The position numbers were made by a program, and so were the translations under genes. This document shows positions 53,370 through 64,000 of a stretch of 64,000 nt of DNA, in pieces. The stretch covers positions 1 to 64,000 of the forward strand of contig NW_026527101.1 in assembly GCF_027744825.2 (NCBI RefSeq). The letters run 5' to 3'. How positions within the stretch are numbered: position 1 is the stretch's first letter; every line of letters begins with the position of its first letter. The notes beneath the pieces are model-generated. The model had not been told where the DNA came from, did no database searches, and saw only the letters and a program-made list of their open reading frames with translations. This DNA comes from Synchiropus splendidus. Its lineage: Eukaryota > Chordata > Actinopteri > Syngnathiformes > Callionymidae.

Positions 53370-56300
53370 TGAGATAAGTTGGGTTTCGGAACGCCAAACA
53401 TAAAAGTGTTGATAACTTTGGAAAAACACTTCAGACAGTTTAGATTTGATGTGCAACTACTAGAAAGACCCTTTCTGCTATAGTGGGAGGTTAAAATTTC
53501 ATGTTCTGAAGCTTTCCTGAAAAGTTATGGCACAATGCACAAAAACGCTTTTCAGCCTGAGATAAGGTGGGTTTCGGAACGCCAAACATAAAAGTGTTGA
53601 TAACTTTTGAAAAACACTTCAGACAGCTTAGATTTGATGTGCAACTACTAGAAAGACCCTTTCTGCTATAGTGGGAGGTTAAAATTTCATGTTCTGAAGC
53701 TTCCCTGAAAAGTTATGGCACAATGCACAAAAACGCTTTTCAGCCTGAGATAAGGTGGGTTTCGGAACGCCAAACATAAAAGTGTTGATAACTTTGGAAA
53801 AACACTTCAGACAGTTTAGATTTGATGTGCAACTACTAGAAAGACCCTTTCTGCTATAGTGGGAGGTTAAAATTTCATGTTCTGAAGCTTCCCTGAAAAG
53901 TTATGGCACAATGCACAAAAACGCTTTTCAGCCTGAGATAAGGTGGGTTTCGGAACGCCAAACATAAAAGTGTTGATAACTTTCGAAAAACACTTCAGAG
54001 AGCTTAGATTTGATGTGCACCTACTAGAAAGACCCTTTCTACTATAGTGGGAGGTTAAAATTTCATGTTCTGAAGCTTCCCTGAAAAGTTATGGCACAAT
54101 GCGTAAAAACGCTTTTCAGCCTGAGATAAGGTGGGTTTCGGAACGCCAAACATAAAAGTGTTGATAACTTTGGAAAAACACTTCAGACAGTTTAGATTTG
54201 ATGTGCAACTACTAGAAAGACCCTTTCTGCTATAGTGGGAGGTTAAAATTTCATGTTCTGAAGCTTTCCTGAAAAGTTATGGCACAATGCACAAAAACGC
54301 TTTTCAGCCTGAGATAAGGTGGGTTTCGGAACGCCAAACATAAAAGTGTTGATAACTTTTGAAAAACACTTCAGACAGCTTAGATGTGATGTGCAACTAC
54401 TAGAAAGACCCTTTCTGCTATAGTGGGAGGTTAAAATTTCATGTTCTGAAGCTTCCCTGAAAAGTTATGGCACAATGCACAAAAACGCTTTTCAGCCTGA
54501 GATAAGGTGGGTTTCGGAACGCCAAACATAAAAGTGTTGATAACTTTGGAAAAACACTTCAGACAGTTTAGATTTGATGTGCAACTACTAGAAAGACCCT
54601 TTCTGCTATAGTGGGAGGTTAAAATTTCATGTTCTGAAGCTTCCCTGAAAAGTTATGGCACAATGCACAAAAACGCTTTTCAGCCTGAGATAAGGTGGGT
54701 TTCGGAACGCCAAACATAAAAGTGTTGATAACTTTGGAAAAACACTTCAGACAGTTTAGATTTGATGTGCAACTACTAGAAAGACCCTTTCTACTATAGT
54801 GGGAGGTTAAAATTTCATGTTCTGAAGCTTCCCTGAAAAGTTATGGCACAATGCACAAAAACGCTTTTCAGCCTGAGATAAGGTGGGTTTCGGAACGCCA
54901 AACATAAAAGTGTTGATAACTTTCGAAAAACACTTCAGAGAGCTTAGATTTGATGTGCACCTACTAGAAAGACCCTTTCTGCTATAGTGGGAGGTTAAAA
55001 TTTCATGTTCTGAAGCTTCCCTGAAAAGTTATGGCACAATGCGTAAAAACGCTTTTCAGCCTGAGATAAGGTGGGTTTCGGAACGCCAAACATAAAAGTG
55101 TTGATAACTTTGGAAAAACACTTCAGACAGTTTAGATTTGATGTGCAACTACTAGAAAGACCCTTTCTGCTATAGTGGGAGGTTAAAATTTCATGTTCTG
55201 AAGCTTTCCTGAAAAGTTATGGCACAATGCACAAAAACGCTTTTCAGCCTGAGATAAGGTGGGTTTCGGAACGCCAAACATAAAAGTGTTGATAACTTTT
55301 GAAAAACACTTCAGACAGCTTAGATTTGATGTGCAACTACTAGAAAGACCCTTTCTGCTATAGTGGGAGGTTAAAATTTCATGTTCTGAAGCTTCCCTGA
55401 AAAGTTATGGCACAATGCACAAAAACGCTTTTCAGCCTGAGATAAGGTGGGTTTCGGAACGCCAAACATAAAAGTGTTGATAACTTTCGAAAAACACTTC
55501 AGACAGCTTAGATTTGATGTGCACCTACTAGAAAGACCCTTTCTGCTATAGTGGGAGGTTAAAATTTCATGTTCTGAAGCTTCCCTGAAAAGTTATGGCA
55601 CAATGCGTAAAAACGCTTTTCAGCCTGAGATAAGGTGGGTTTCGGAACGCCAAACATAAAAGTGTTGATAACTTTGGAAAAACACTTCAGACAGTTTAGA
55701 TTTGATGTGCAACTACTAGAAAGACCCTTTCTGCTATAGTGGGAGGTTAAAATTTCATGTTCTGAAGCTTCCCTGAAAAGTTATGGCACAATGCACAAAA
55801 ACGCTTTTCAGCCTGAGATAAGGTGGGTTTCGGAACGCCAAACATAAAAGTGTTAATAACTTTGGAAAAACACTTCAAACAGTTTAGATTTGATGTGCAA
55901 CTACTAGAAAGACCCTTTCTGCTATAGTGGGAGGTTAAAATTTCATGTTCTGAAGCTTCCCTGAAAAGTTATGGCACAATGCACAAAAACGCTTTTCAGC
56001 CTGAGATAAGGTGGGTTTCGGAACGCCAAACATAAAAGTGTTGATAACTTTCGAAAAACACTTCAGAGAGCTTAGATTTGATGTGCACCTACTAGAAAGA
56101 CCCTTTCTGCTATAGTGGGAGGTTAAAATTTCATGTTCTGAAGCTTCCCTGAAAAGTTATGGCACAATGCGTAAAAACGCTTTTCAGCCTGAGATAAGGT
56201 GGGTTTCGGAACGCCAAACATAAAAGTGTTGATAACTTTGGAAAAACACTTCAGACAGTTTAGATTTGATGTGCAACTACTAGAAAGACCCTTTCTGCTA

Positions 56301-56377
56301 TAGTGGGAGGTTAAAATTTCATGTTCTGAAGCTTTCCTGAAAAGTTATGGCACAATGCACAAAAACGCTTTTCAGCC
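53370..56377 (+). repeat. 16-unit head, copy 5
   Basis: Exactly 3,008 bp, with 108A at 54,041 and 54,793, 77G near 54,385 and E' in unit 14. I checked the unit order here unit by unit. Confidence 0.88.
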
Positions 56378-56941
56378 TGAGATAAGGTGGGTTTCGGAAC
56401 GCCAAACATAAAAGTGTTGATAACTTTGGAAAAACACTTCAGACAGTTTAGATTTGATGTGCAACTACTAGAAAGACCCTTTCTGCTATAGTGGGAGGTT
56501 AAAATTTCATGTTCTGAAGCTTCCCTGAAAAGTTATGGCACAATGCACAAAAACGCTTTTCAGCCTGAGATAAGGTGGGTTTCGGAACGCCAAACATAAA
56601 AGTGTTAATAACTTTGGAAAAACACTTCAGACAGTTTAGATTTGATGTGCAACTACTAGAAAGACCCTTTCTGCTATAGTGGGAGGTTAAAATTTCATGT
56701 TCTGAAGCTTCCCTGAAAAGTTATGGCACAATGCACAAAAACGCTTTTCAGCCTGAGATAAGGTGGGTTTCGGAACGCCAAACATAAAAGTGTTGATAAC
56801 TTTCGAAAAACACTTCAGAGAGCTTAGATTTGATGTGCACCTACTAGAAAGACCCTTTCTGCTATAGTGGGAGGTTAAAATTTCATGTTCTGAAGCTTCC
56901 CTGAAAAGTTATGGCACAATGCGTAAAAACGCTTTTCAGCC
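56378..56941 (+). repeat. Three-unit tail Q-E-S
   Basis: Gives a 19-unit, 3,572-bp repeat with copy 5. It equals the V-Q-E-S tail minus V. Confidence 0.84.
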
Positions 56942-59900
56942 TGAGATAAGTTGGGTTTCGGAACGCCAAACATAAAAGTGTTGATAACTTTGGAAAAACA
57001 CTTCAGACAGTTTAGATTTGATGTGCAACTACTAGAAAGACCCTTTCTGCTATAGTGGGAGGTTAAAATTTCATGTTCTGAAGCTTTCCTGAAAAGTTAT
57101 GGCACAATGCACAAAAACGCTTTTCAGCCTGAGATAAGGTGGGTTTCGGAACGCCAAACATAAAAGTGTTGATAACTTTTGAAAAACACTTCAGACAGCT
57201 TAGATTTGATGTGCAACTACTAGAAAGACCCTTTCTGCTATAGTGGGAGGTTAAAATTTCATGTTCTGAAGCTTCCCTGAAAAGTTATGGCACAATGCAC
57301 AAAAACGCTTTTCAGCCTGAGATAAGGTGGGTTTCGGAACGCCAAACATAAAAGTGTTGATAACTTTGGAAAAACACTTCAGACAGTTTAGATTTGATGT
57401 GCAACTACTAGAAAGACCCTTTCTGCTATAGTGGGAGGTTAAAATTTCATGTTCTGAAGCTTCCCTGAAAAGTTATGGCACAATGCACAAAAACGCTTTT
57501 CAGCCTGAGATAAGGTGGGTTTCGGAACGCCAAACATAAAAGTGTTGATAACTTTCGAAAAACACTTCAGAGAGCTTAGATTTGATGTGCACCTACTAGA
57601 AAGACCCTTTCTACTATAGTGGGAGGTTAAAATTTCATGTTCTGAAGCTTCCCTGAAAAGTTATGGCACAATGCGTAAAAACGCTTTTCAGCCTGAGATA
57701 AGGTGGGTTTCGGAACGCCAAACATAAAAGTGTTGATAACTTTGGAAAAACACTTCAGACAGTTTAGATTTGATGTGCAACTACTAGAAAGACCCTCTCT
57801 GCTATAGTGGGAGGTTAAAATTTCATGTTCTGAAGCTTTCCTGAAAAGTTATGGCACAATGCACAAAAACGCTTTTCAGCCTGAGATAAGGTGGGTTTCG
57901 GAACGCCAAACATAAAAGTGTTGATAACTTTTGAAAAACACTTCAGACAGCTTAGATGTGATGTGCAACTACTAGAAAGACCCTTTCTGCTATAGTGGGA
58001 GGTTAAAATTTCATGTTCTGAAGCTTCCCTGAAAAGTTATGGCACAATGCACAAAAACGCTTTTCAGCCTGAGATAAGGTGGGTTTCGGAACGCCAAACA
58101 TAAAAGTGTTGATAACTTTGGAAAAACACTTCAGACAGTTTAGATTTGATGTGCAACTACTAGAAAGACCCTTTCTGCTATAGTGGGAGGTTAAAATTTC
58201 ATGTTCTGAAGCTTCCCTGAAAAGTTATGGGCACAATGCACAAAAACGCTTTTCAGCCTGAGATAAGGTGGGTTTCGGAACGCCAAACATAAAAGTGTTG
58301 ATAACTTTGGAAAACACTTCAGACAGTTTAGATTTGATGTGCAACTACTAGAAAGACCCTTTCTACTATAGTGGGAGGTTAAAATTTCATGTTCTGAAGC
58401 TTCCCTGAAAAGTTATGGCACAATGCACAAAAACGCTTTTCAGCCTGAGATAAGGTGGGTTTCGGAACGCCAAACATAAAAGTGTTGATAACTTTCGAAA
58501 AACACTTCAGAGAGCTTAGATTTGATGTGCACCTACTAGAAAGACCCTTTCTGCTATAGTGGGAGGTTAAAATTTCATGTTCTGAAGCTTCCCTGAAAAG
58601 TTATGGCACAATGCGTAAAAACGCTTTTCAGCCTGAGATAAGGTGGGTTTCGGAACGCCAAACATAAAAGTGTTGATAACTTTGGAAAAACACTTCAGAC
58701 AGTTTAGATTTGATGTGCAACTACTAGAAAGACCCTTTCTGCTATAGTGGGAGGTTAAAATTTCATGTTCTGAAGCTTTCCTGAAAGTTATGGCACAATG
58801 CACAAAAACGCTTTTCAGCCTGAGATAAGGTGGGTTTCGGAACGCCAAACATAAAAGTGTTGATAACTTTGAAAAACACTTCAGACAGCTTAGATTTGAT
58901 GTGCAACTACTAGAAAGACCCTTTCTGCTATAGTGGGAGGTTAAAATTTCATGTTCTGAAGCTTCCCTGAAAAGTTATGGCACAATGCACAAAAACGCTT
59001 TTCAGCCTGAGATAAGGTGGGTTTCGGAACGCCAAACATAAAGTGTTGATAACTTTCGAAAAACACTTCAGACAGCTTAGATTTGATGTGCACCTACTAG
59101 AAAGACCCTTCTGCTATAGTGGGAGGTTAAAATTTCATGTTCTGAAGCTTCCCTGAAAAGTTATGGCACAATGCGTAAAAACGCTTTTTCAGCCTGAGAT
59201 AAGGTGGGTTTCGGAACGCCAAACATAAAAGTGTTGATAACTTTGGAAAAACACTTCAGACAGTTTAGATTTGATGTGCAACTACTAGAAAGACCCTTTC
59301 TGCTATAGTGGGAGGTTAAAATTTCATGTTCTGAAGCTTCCTGAAAAGTTATGGCACAATGCACAAAAACGCTTTTCAGCCTGAGATAAGGTGGGTTTCG
59401 GAACGCCAAACATAAAAGTGTTAATAACTTTGGAAAAACACTTCAAACAGTTTAGATTTGAATGTGCAACTACTAGAAAGACCCTTTCTGCTATAGTGGG
59501 AGGTTAAAATTTCATGTTCTGAAGCTTCCCTGAAAAGTTATGGCACAATGCACAAAAACGCTTTTCAGCCTGAGATAAGGTGGGTTTCGGAACGCCAAAC
59601 ATAAAAGTGTTGATAACTTTCGAAAAACACTTCAGAGAGCTTAGATTTGATGTGCACCTACTAGAAAGACCCTTTCTGCTATAGTGGGAGGTTAAAATTT
59701 CATGTTCTGAAGCTTCCCTGAAAAGTTATGGCACAATGCGTAAAAACGCTTTTCAGCCTGAGATAAGGTGGGTTTCGGAACGCCAAACATAAAAGTGTTG
59801 ATAACTTTGGAAAAACACTTCAGACAGTTTAGATTTGATGTGCAACTACTAGAAAGACCCTTTCTGCTATAGTGGGAGGTTAAAATTTCATGTTCTGAAG

Positions 59901-59946
59901 CTTTCCTGAAAAGTTATGGCACAATGCACAAAAACGCTTTTCAGCC
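56942..59946 (+). repeat. 16-unit head, copy 6, with indels
   Basis: Full 16-unit order with 10T, 108A (57,612 and 58,364), 77G (57,957) and E'. Length is 3,005 bp because 1-base indels begin at about 58,230. The first P after S' has a private CCTCTCTG. Confidence 0.86.
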
Positions 59947-60884
59947 TGAGATAAGGTGGGTTTCGGAACGCCAAACATAAAAGTGTTGATAACTTTGGAA
60001 AAACACTTCAGACAGTTTAGATTTGATGTGCAACTACTAGAAAGACCCTTTCTGCTATAGTGGGAGGTTAAAATTTCATGTTCTGAAGCTTTCCTGAAAA
60101 GTTATGGCACAATGCACAAAAACGCTTTTCAGCCTGAGATAAGGTGGGTTTCGGAACGCCAAACATAAAAGTGTTGATAACTTTGGAAAAACACTTCAGA
60201 CAGTTTAGATTTGATGTGCAACTACTAGAAAGACCCTTTCTGCTATAGTGGGAGGTTAAAATTTCATGTTCTGAAGCTTTCCTGAAAAGTTATGGCACAA
60301 TGCACAAAAACGCTTTTCAGCCTGAGATAAGGTGGGTTTCGGAACGCCAAACATAAAAGTGTTGATAACTTTTGAAAAACACTTCAGACAGCTTAGATTG
60401 ATGTGCAACTACTAGAAAGACCCTTTCTGCTATAGTGGGAGGTTAAAATTTCATGTTCTGAAGCTTCCCTGAAAAGTTATGGCACAATGCACAAAAAACG
60501 CTTTTCAGCCTGAGATAAGGTGGGTTTCGGAACGCCAAACATAAAAGTGTTGATAACTTTGGAAAAACACTTCAGACAGTTTAGATTTGATGTGCAACTA
60601 CTAGAAAGACCCTTTCTGCTATAGTGGGAGGTTAAAATTTCATGTTCTGAAGCTTCCCTGAAAAGTTATGGCACAATGCACAAAACGCTTTTCAGCCTGA
60701 GATAAGGTGGGTTCGGAACGCCAAACATAAAAGTGTTGATAACTTTGGAAAAACACTTCAGACAGTTTAGATTTGATGTGCAACTACTAGAAAGACCCTT
60801 TCTGCTATAGTGGGAGGTTAAAATTTCATGTTCTGAAGCTTCCCTGAAAAGTTATGGCACAATGCACAAAAACGCTTTTCAGCC
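59947..60884 (+). repeat. Five-unit linker P-P-R-Q-Q
   Basis: Five units leading into a W unit, as at 30,245-31,184 and 40,210-41,149. Several units carry 1-base indels (for example GATTGATG at 60,398 and GGGTTCGG near 60,712). Confidence 0.82.
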
Positions 60885-62952
60885 TGAGATAAGGTGGGTT
60901 TCGGAACGCCAAACATAAAAAGTGTTGATAACTTTCGAAAAACACTTCAGAGAGCTTAGATTTGATGTGCACCTACTAGAAAGACCCTTTCTGCTATAGT
61001 GGGAGGTTAAAATTTCATGTTCTGAAGCTTTCCTGAAAAGTTATGGCACAATGCACAAAAACGCTTTTCAGCCTGAGATAAGGTGGGTTTCGGAACGCCA
61101 AACATAAAAGTGTTGATAACTTTGGAAAAACACTTCAGACAGTTTAGATTTGATGTGCAACTACTAGAAAGACCCTTTCTGCTATAGTGGGAGGTTAAAA
61201 TTTCATGTTCTGAAGCTTTCCTGAAAAGTTATGGCACAATGCACAAAAACGCTTTTCAGCCTGAGATAAGGTGGGTTTCGGAACGCCAAACATAAAAGTG
61301 TTGATAACTTTTGAAAAACACTTCAGACAGCTTAGATTTGATGTGCAACTACTAGAAAGACCCTTTCTGCTCTAGTGGGAGGTTAAAATTTCATGTTCTG
61401 AAGCTTCCCTGAAAAGTTATGGCACAATGCACAAAACGCTTTTCAGCCTGAGATAAGGTGGGTTCGGAACGCCAAACATAAAAGTGTTGATAACTTTGAA
61501 AAAACACTTCAGACAGTTTAGATTTGATGTGCAACTACTAGAAAGACCCTTTCTGCTATAGTGGGAGGTTAAAATTTCATGTTCTGAGGCTTCCCTGAAA
61601 AGTTATGGCACAATGCGTAAAAACGCTTTTCAGCCTGAGATAAGGTGGGTTTCGGAACGCCAAACATAAAAGTGTTGATAACTTTGGAAAAACACTTCAG
61701 ACAGTTTAGATTTGATGTGCAACTACTAGAAAGACCCTTTCTGCTATAGTGGGAGGTTAAAATTTCATGTTCTGAAGCTTCCCTGAAAAGTTATGGCACA
61801 ATGCACAAAAACGCTTTTCAGCCTGAGATAAGGTGGGTTTCGGAACGCCAAACATAAAAGTGTTGATAACTTTCGAAAAACACTTCAGAGAGCTTAGATT
61901 TGATGTGCACCTACTAGAAAGACCCTTTCTGCTATAGTGGGAGGTTAAAATTTCATGTTCTGAAGCTTCCCTGAAAAGTTATGGCACAATGCGTAAAAAC
62001 GCTTTTCAGCCTGAGATAAGGTGGGTTTCGGAACGCCAAACATAAAAGTGTTGATAACTTTGGAAAAAACACTTCAGACAGTTTAGATTTGATGTGCAAC
62101 TACTAGAAAGACCCTTTCTGCTATAGTGGGAGGTTAAAATTTCATGTTCTGAAGCTTTCCTGAAAAGTTATGGCACAATGCACAAAAACGCTTTTCAGCC
62201 TGAGATAAGGTGGGTTTCGGAACGCCAAACATAAAAGTGTTGATAACTTTGGAAAAACACTTCAGACAGTTTAGATTTGATGTGCAACTACTAGAAAGAC
62301 CCTTTCTGCTATAGTGGGAGGTTAAAATTTCATGTTCTGAAGCTTTCCTGAAAAGTTATGGCACAATGCACAAAAACGCTTTTCAGCCTGAGATAAGGTG
62401 GGTTTCGGAACGCCAAACATAAAAGTGTTGATAACTTTTGAAAAACACTTCAGACAGCTTAGATTTGATGTGCAACTACTAGAAAGACCTCATTTCTGCT
62501 ATAGTGGGAGGTTAAAATTTCATGTTCTGAAGCTTCCTGAAAAGTTATGGCACAATGCACAAAAACGCTTTTCAGCCTGAGATAAGGTGGGTTTCGGAAC
62601 GCCAAACATAAAAGTGTTGATAACTTTGGAAAAACACTTCAGACAGTTTAGATTTGATGTGCAACTACTAGAAAGACCCTTTCTGCTATAGTGGGAGGTT
62701 AAAATTTCATGTTCTGAAGCTTCCCTGAAAAGTTATGGCACAATGCACAAAAACGCTTTTCAGCCTGAGATAAGGTGGGTTTCGGAACGCCAAACATAAA
62801 AGTGTTGATAACTTGGAAAAACACTTCAGACAGTTTAGATTTGATGTGCAACTACTAGAAAGACCCTTTCTGCTATAGTGGGAGGTTAAAATTTCATGTT
62901 CTGAAGCTTCCCTGAAAAGTTATGGCACAATGCACAAAAACGCTTTTCAGCC
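60885..62952 (+). repeat. 11-unit repeat W-P-R-Y-Q-S-P-P-R-Q-Q
   Basis: 2,068 bp overall, because several insertions and deletions cancel. Order matches 31,185-33,252 except for P in place of X at unit 8. One R unit near 62,490 has CCTCATTTC in place of CCCTTTC, which alters frame and opens a short non-coding frame. Confidence 0.82.
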
Positions 62953-64000
62953 TGAGATAAGGTGGGTTTCGGAAACGCCAAACATAAAAGTGTTGATAAC
63001 TTTCGAAAAACACTTCAGAGAGCTTAGATTTGATGTGCACCTACTAGAAAGACCCTTTCTGCTATAGTGGGAGGTTAAAAATTTCATGTTCTGAAGCTTT
63101 CCTGAAAAGTTATGGCACAATGCACAAAAACGCTTTTCAGCCTGAGATAAGGTGGGTTTCGGGAACTGCCAAACATAAAAGTGTTGATAAATTTTGAAAA
63201 TCACTTCAGACAGTTTAGATTTGATGTGCAACTACTAGAAAGACCCTTTCTGCTACAGTGGGAGGTTAAAATTTCATGTTCTGAAGCTTTCCTGAAAAGT
63301 TATGGCACAATGCACAAAAACGCTTTTCAGCCTGAGATAAGGTGGGTTTCGGAACGCCAAACATAAAAGTGTTGATAACTTTTGAAAAACACTTCAGACA
63401 GCTTAGATTGATGTGCAACTACTAGAAAGACCCTTTCTGCTATAGTGGGAGGTTAAAATTTCATGTTCTGAAGCTTCCCTGAAAAGTTATGGCACAATGC
63501 ACAAAAACGCTTTTCAGCCTGAGATAAGGTGGGTTTCGGAAACGCCAAACATAAAAGTGTTGATAACTTTGGAAAAAACACTTCAAGACAGTTTAGATTT
63601 GATGTGCAACTACTAGAAAGACCCTTTCTGCTATAGTGGGAGGTTAAAATTTCATGTTCTGAGGCTTCCCTGAAAAGTTATGGCACAATGCGTAAAAACG
63701 CTTTTCAGCCTGAGATAAGGTGGGTTTCGGAACGCCAAACATAAAAGTGTTGATAACTTTGGAAAAACACTTCAGACAGTTTAGATTTGATGTGCAACTA
63801 CTAGAAAGACCCTTCTGCTATAGTGGGAGGTTAAAATTTCATGTTCTGAAGCTTCCCTGAAAAGTTATGGCACAATGCACAAAAACGCTTTTCAGCCTGA
63901 GATAAGGTGGGTTTCGGAACGCCAAACATAAAAGTGTTGATAACTTTCGAAAAACACTTCAGACAGCTTAGATTTGATGTGCACCTACTAGAAAGACCCT
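62953..64000 (+). repeat. Nine-unit module, copy 4, truncated by window end
   Basis: Visible order W-X-R-Y-Q and the first 103 bases of a V unit (starting at 63,898). The X unit is divergent (AAATTTTGAAAATCAC, and CTACAG instead of CTATAG). Indels are frequent: GGAAACGCC near 62,972 and 63,539, GGGAACTGCC near 63,162, and CTTCAAGAC near 63,585. Confidence 0.82.

Larger units (their letters stand above)
1..64000 (+). repeat. Tandem satellite DNA array, 188-bp unit, about 341 copies
   Basis: The unit beginning TGAGATAAGG starts at 1, 189, 377 and 565 and then recurs every 188 bases (occasionally 186, 187 or 189) to the end. Every unit reads in the same direction, and no unit is interrupted by foreign sequence. 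Diagnostic positions show units differing by roughly 0-4%. A unit of nucleosome-plus-linker length, very large copy number and a higher-order arrangement are known features of eukaryotic centromeric or pericentromeric satellites. That location is inferred, because no kinetochore or chromatin data are visible. The array continues beyond both window ends. I do not recognise the family or host. Confidence 0.98.

Noticed and set aside
58567..63366. Short open frames on both strands at the right end
   Set aside because: Most coincide with 1-base indels that shift the satellite frame, and one depends on a CTACAG change that removes a TAG. All are satellite sequence with no independent coding evidence.
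1..64000. CRISPR array
   Set aside because: The repeat is 188 bp and contiguous, with no unique spacers between copies and no cas-like genes.
1..64000. Human-type alpha satellite or the Arabidopsis 178-bp centromere repeat
   Set aside because: Unit length (188 against 171 or 178) and the sequence as I can compare it do not match. No family is assigned; a search against Repbase, Dfam or plant satellite collections would decide.
1..64000. Telomeric or simple-sequence repeats and array boundary
   Set aside because: No run of TTAGGG-like, TTTAGGG-like or microsatellite sequence was seen, and both window ends lie inside the array.

Overview
The whole window is one uninterrupted tandem satellite array. 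A 188-bp unit repeats head to tail about 341 times on one strand from the first base to the last. I see no protein gene, RNA gene, transposon, inversion or unique sequence. A hand count of the first unit gives about 38% GC. Arrays of this size with nucleosome-scale units are typical of eukaryotic centromeric or pericentromeric heterochromatin. I do not recognise the repeat family, so no species or lineage is assigned. No flanking unique DNA, telomere repeat or CENP-B box is present.

Register and type names used below. A unit starts at TGAGATAAGG (base 1 of the window = unit position 1). Units differ at a few linked diagnostic positions, so I sort them into types. P: 51G, 67C, 70T, 87A, 146T, 170-171 AC. 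Q: as P but 146C. R: 51T, 70C, 146C. S: 51C, 67G, 70C, 87C, 146C, 170-171 GT. V: as S but 67C. W: S-like 5' half with 146T and AC. X: 51T with otherwise P states. Y: P-like 5' half with 141G, 146C and GT. Z: P-like 5' half with 146C and GT. E: 42A, otherwise Q. Extra marks: P* has 10T, S' and Q' have 108A, R' has 77G, E' has 65A. Typed units differ by only about 1-7 bases in 188 (roughly 96-100% identical).

The order of types is not random and forms a higher-order repeat (HOR). From 13,514 onward the main element is a constant 16-unit head of 3,008 bp: P*-R-Q-S'-P-R'-Q-Q'-S-P-R-V-Q-E-S-P. It occurs six times complete (13,514; 34,945; 44,722; 49,610; 53,370; 56,942) and once internally deleted (38,706), with tails of different length. 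A second module, W-X-R-Y-Q-V-Q-E-S (9 units, 1,692 bp), sits immediately before three of the heads. A fourth copy is entered at 62,953 and cut by the window end. An 11-unit repeat beginning with W links them.

Layout: 1-4,681 units with many 1-base deletions; 4,682-8,625 P-rich units; 8,626-11,821 a simpler R-Q-Q trimer zone; 11,822-20,845 the first composite HOR and a 16-unit duplication; 20,846-29,492 a disordered zone with private variants and small local duplications; 29,493-49,609 two copies of a roughly 8.4-kb block offset by about 9.8 kb; 49,610-59,946 three successive heads with short tails; 59,947-64,000 return of the W modules. About 29 one-base indels fall after 58,230 and more than 20 fall before 7,300, but only a handful lie between, which looks partly like lower consensus quality at both ends.

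There is no coding cooperation to describe. The interest lies in how unequal exchange built and edited the array, and in dyad-symmetric motifs present in nearly every unit. All typing was done by eye and should be confirmed by alignment.
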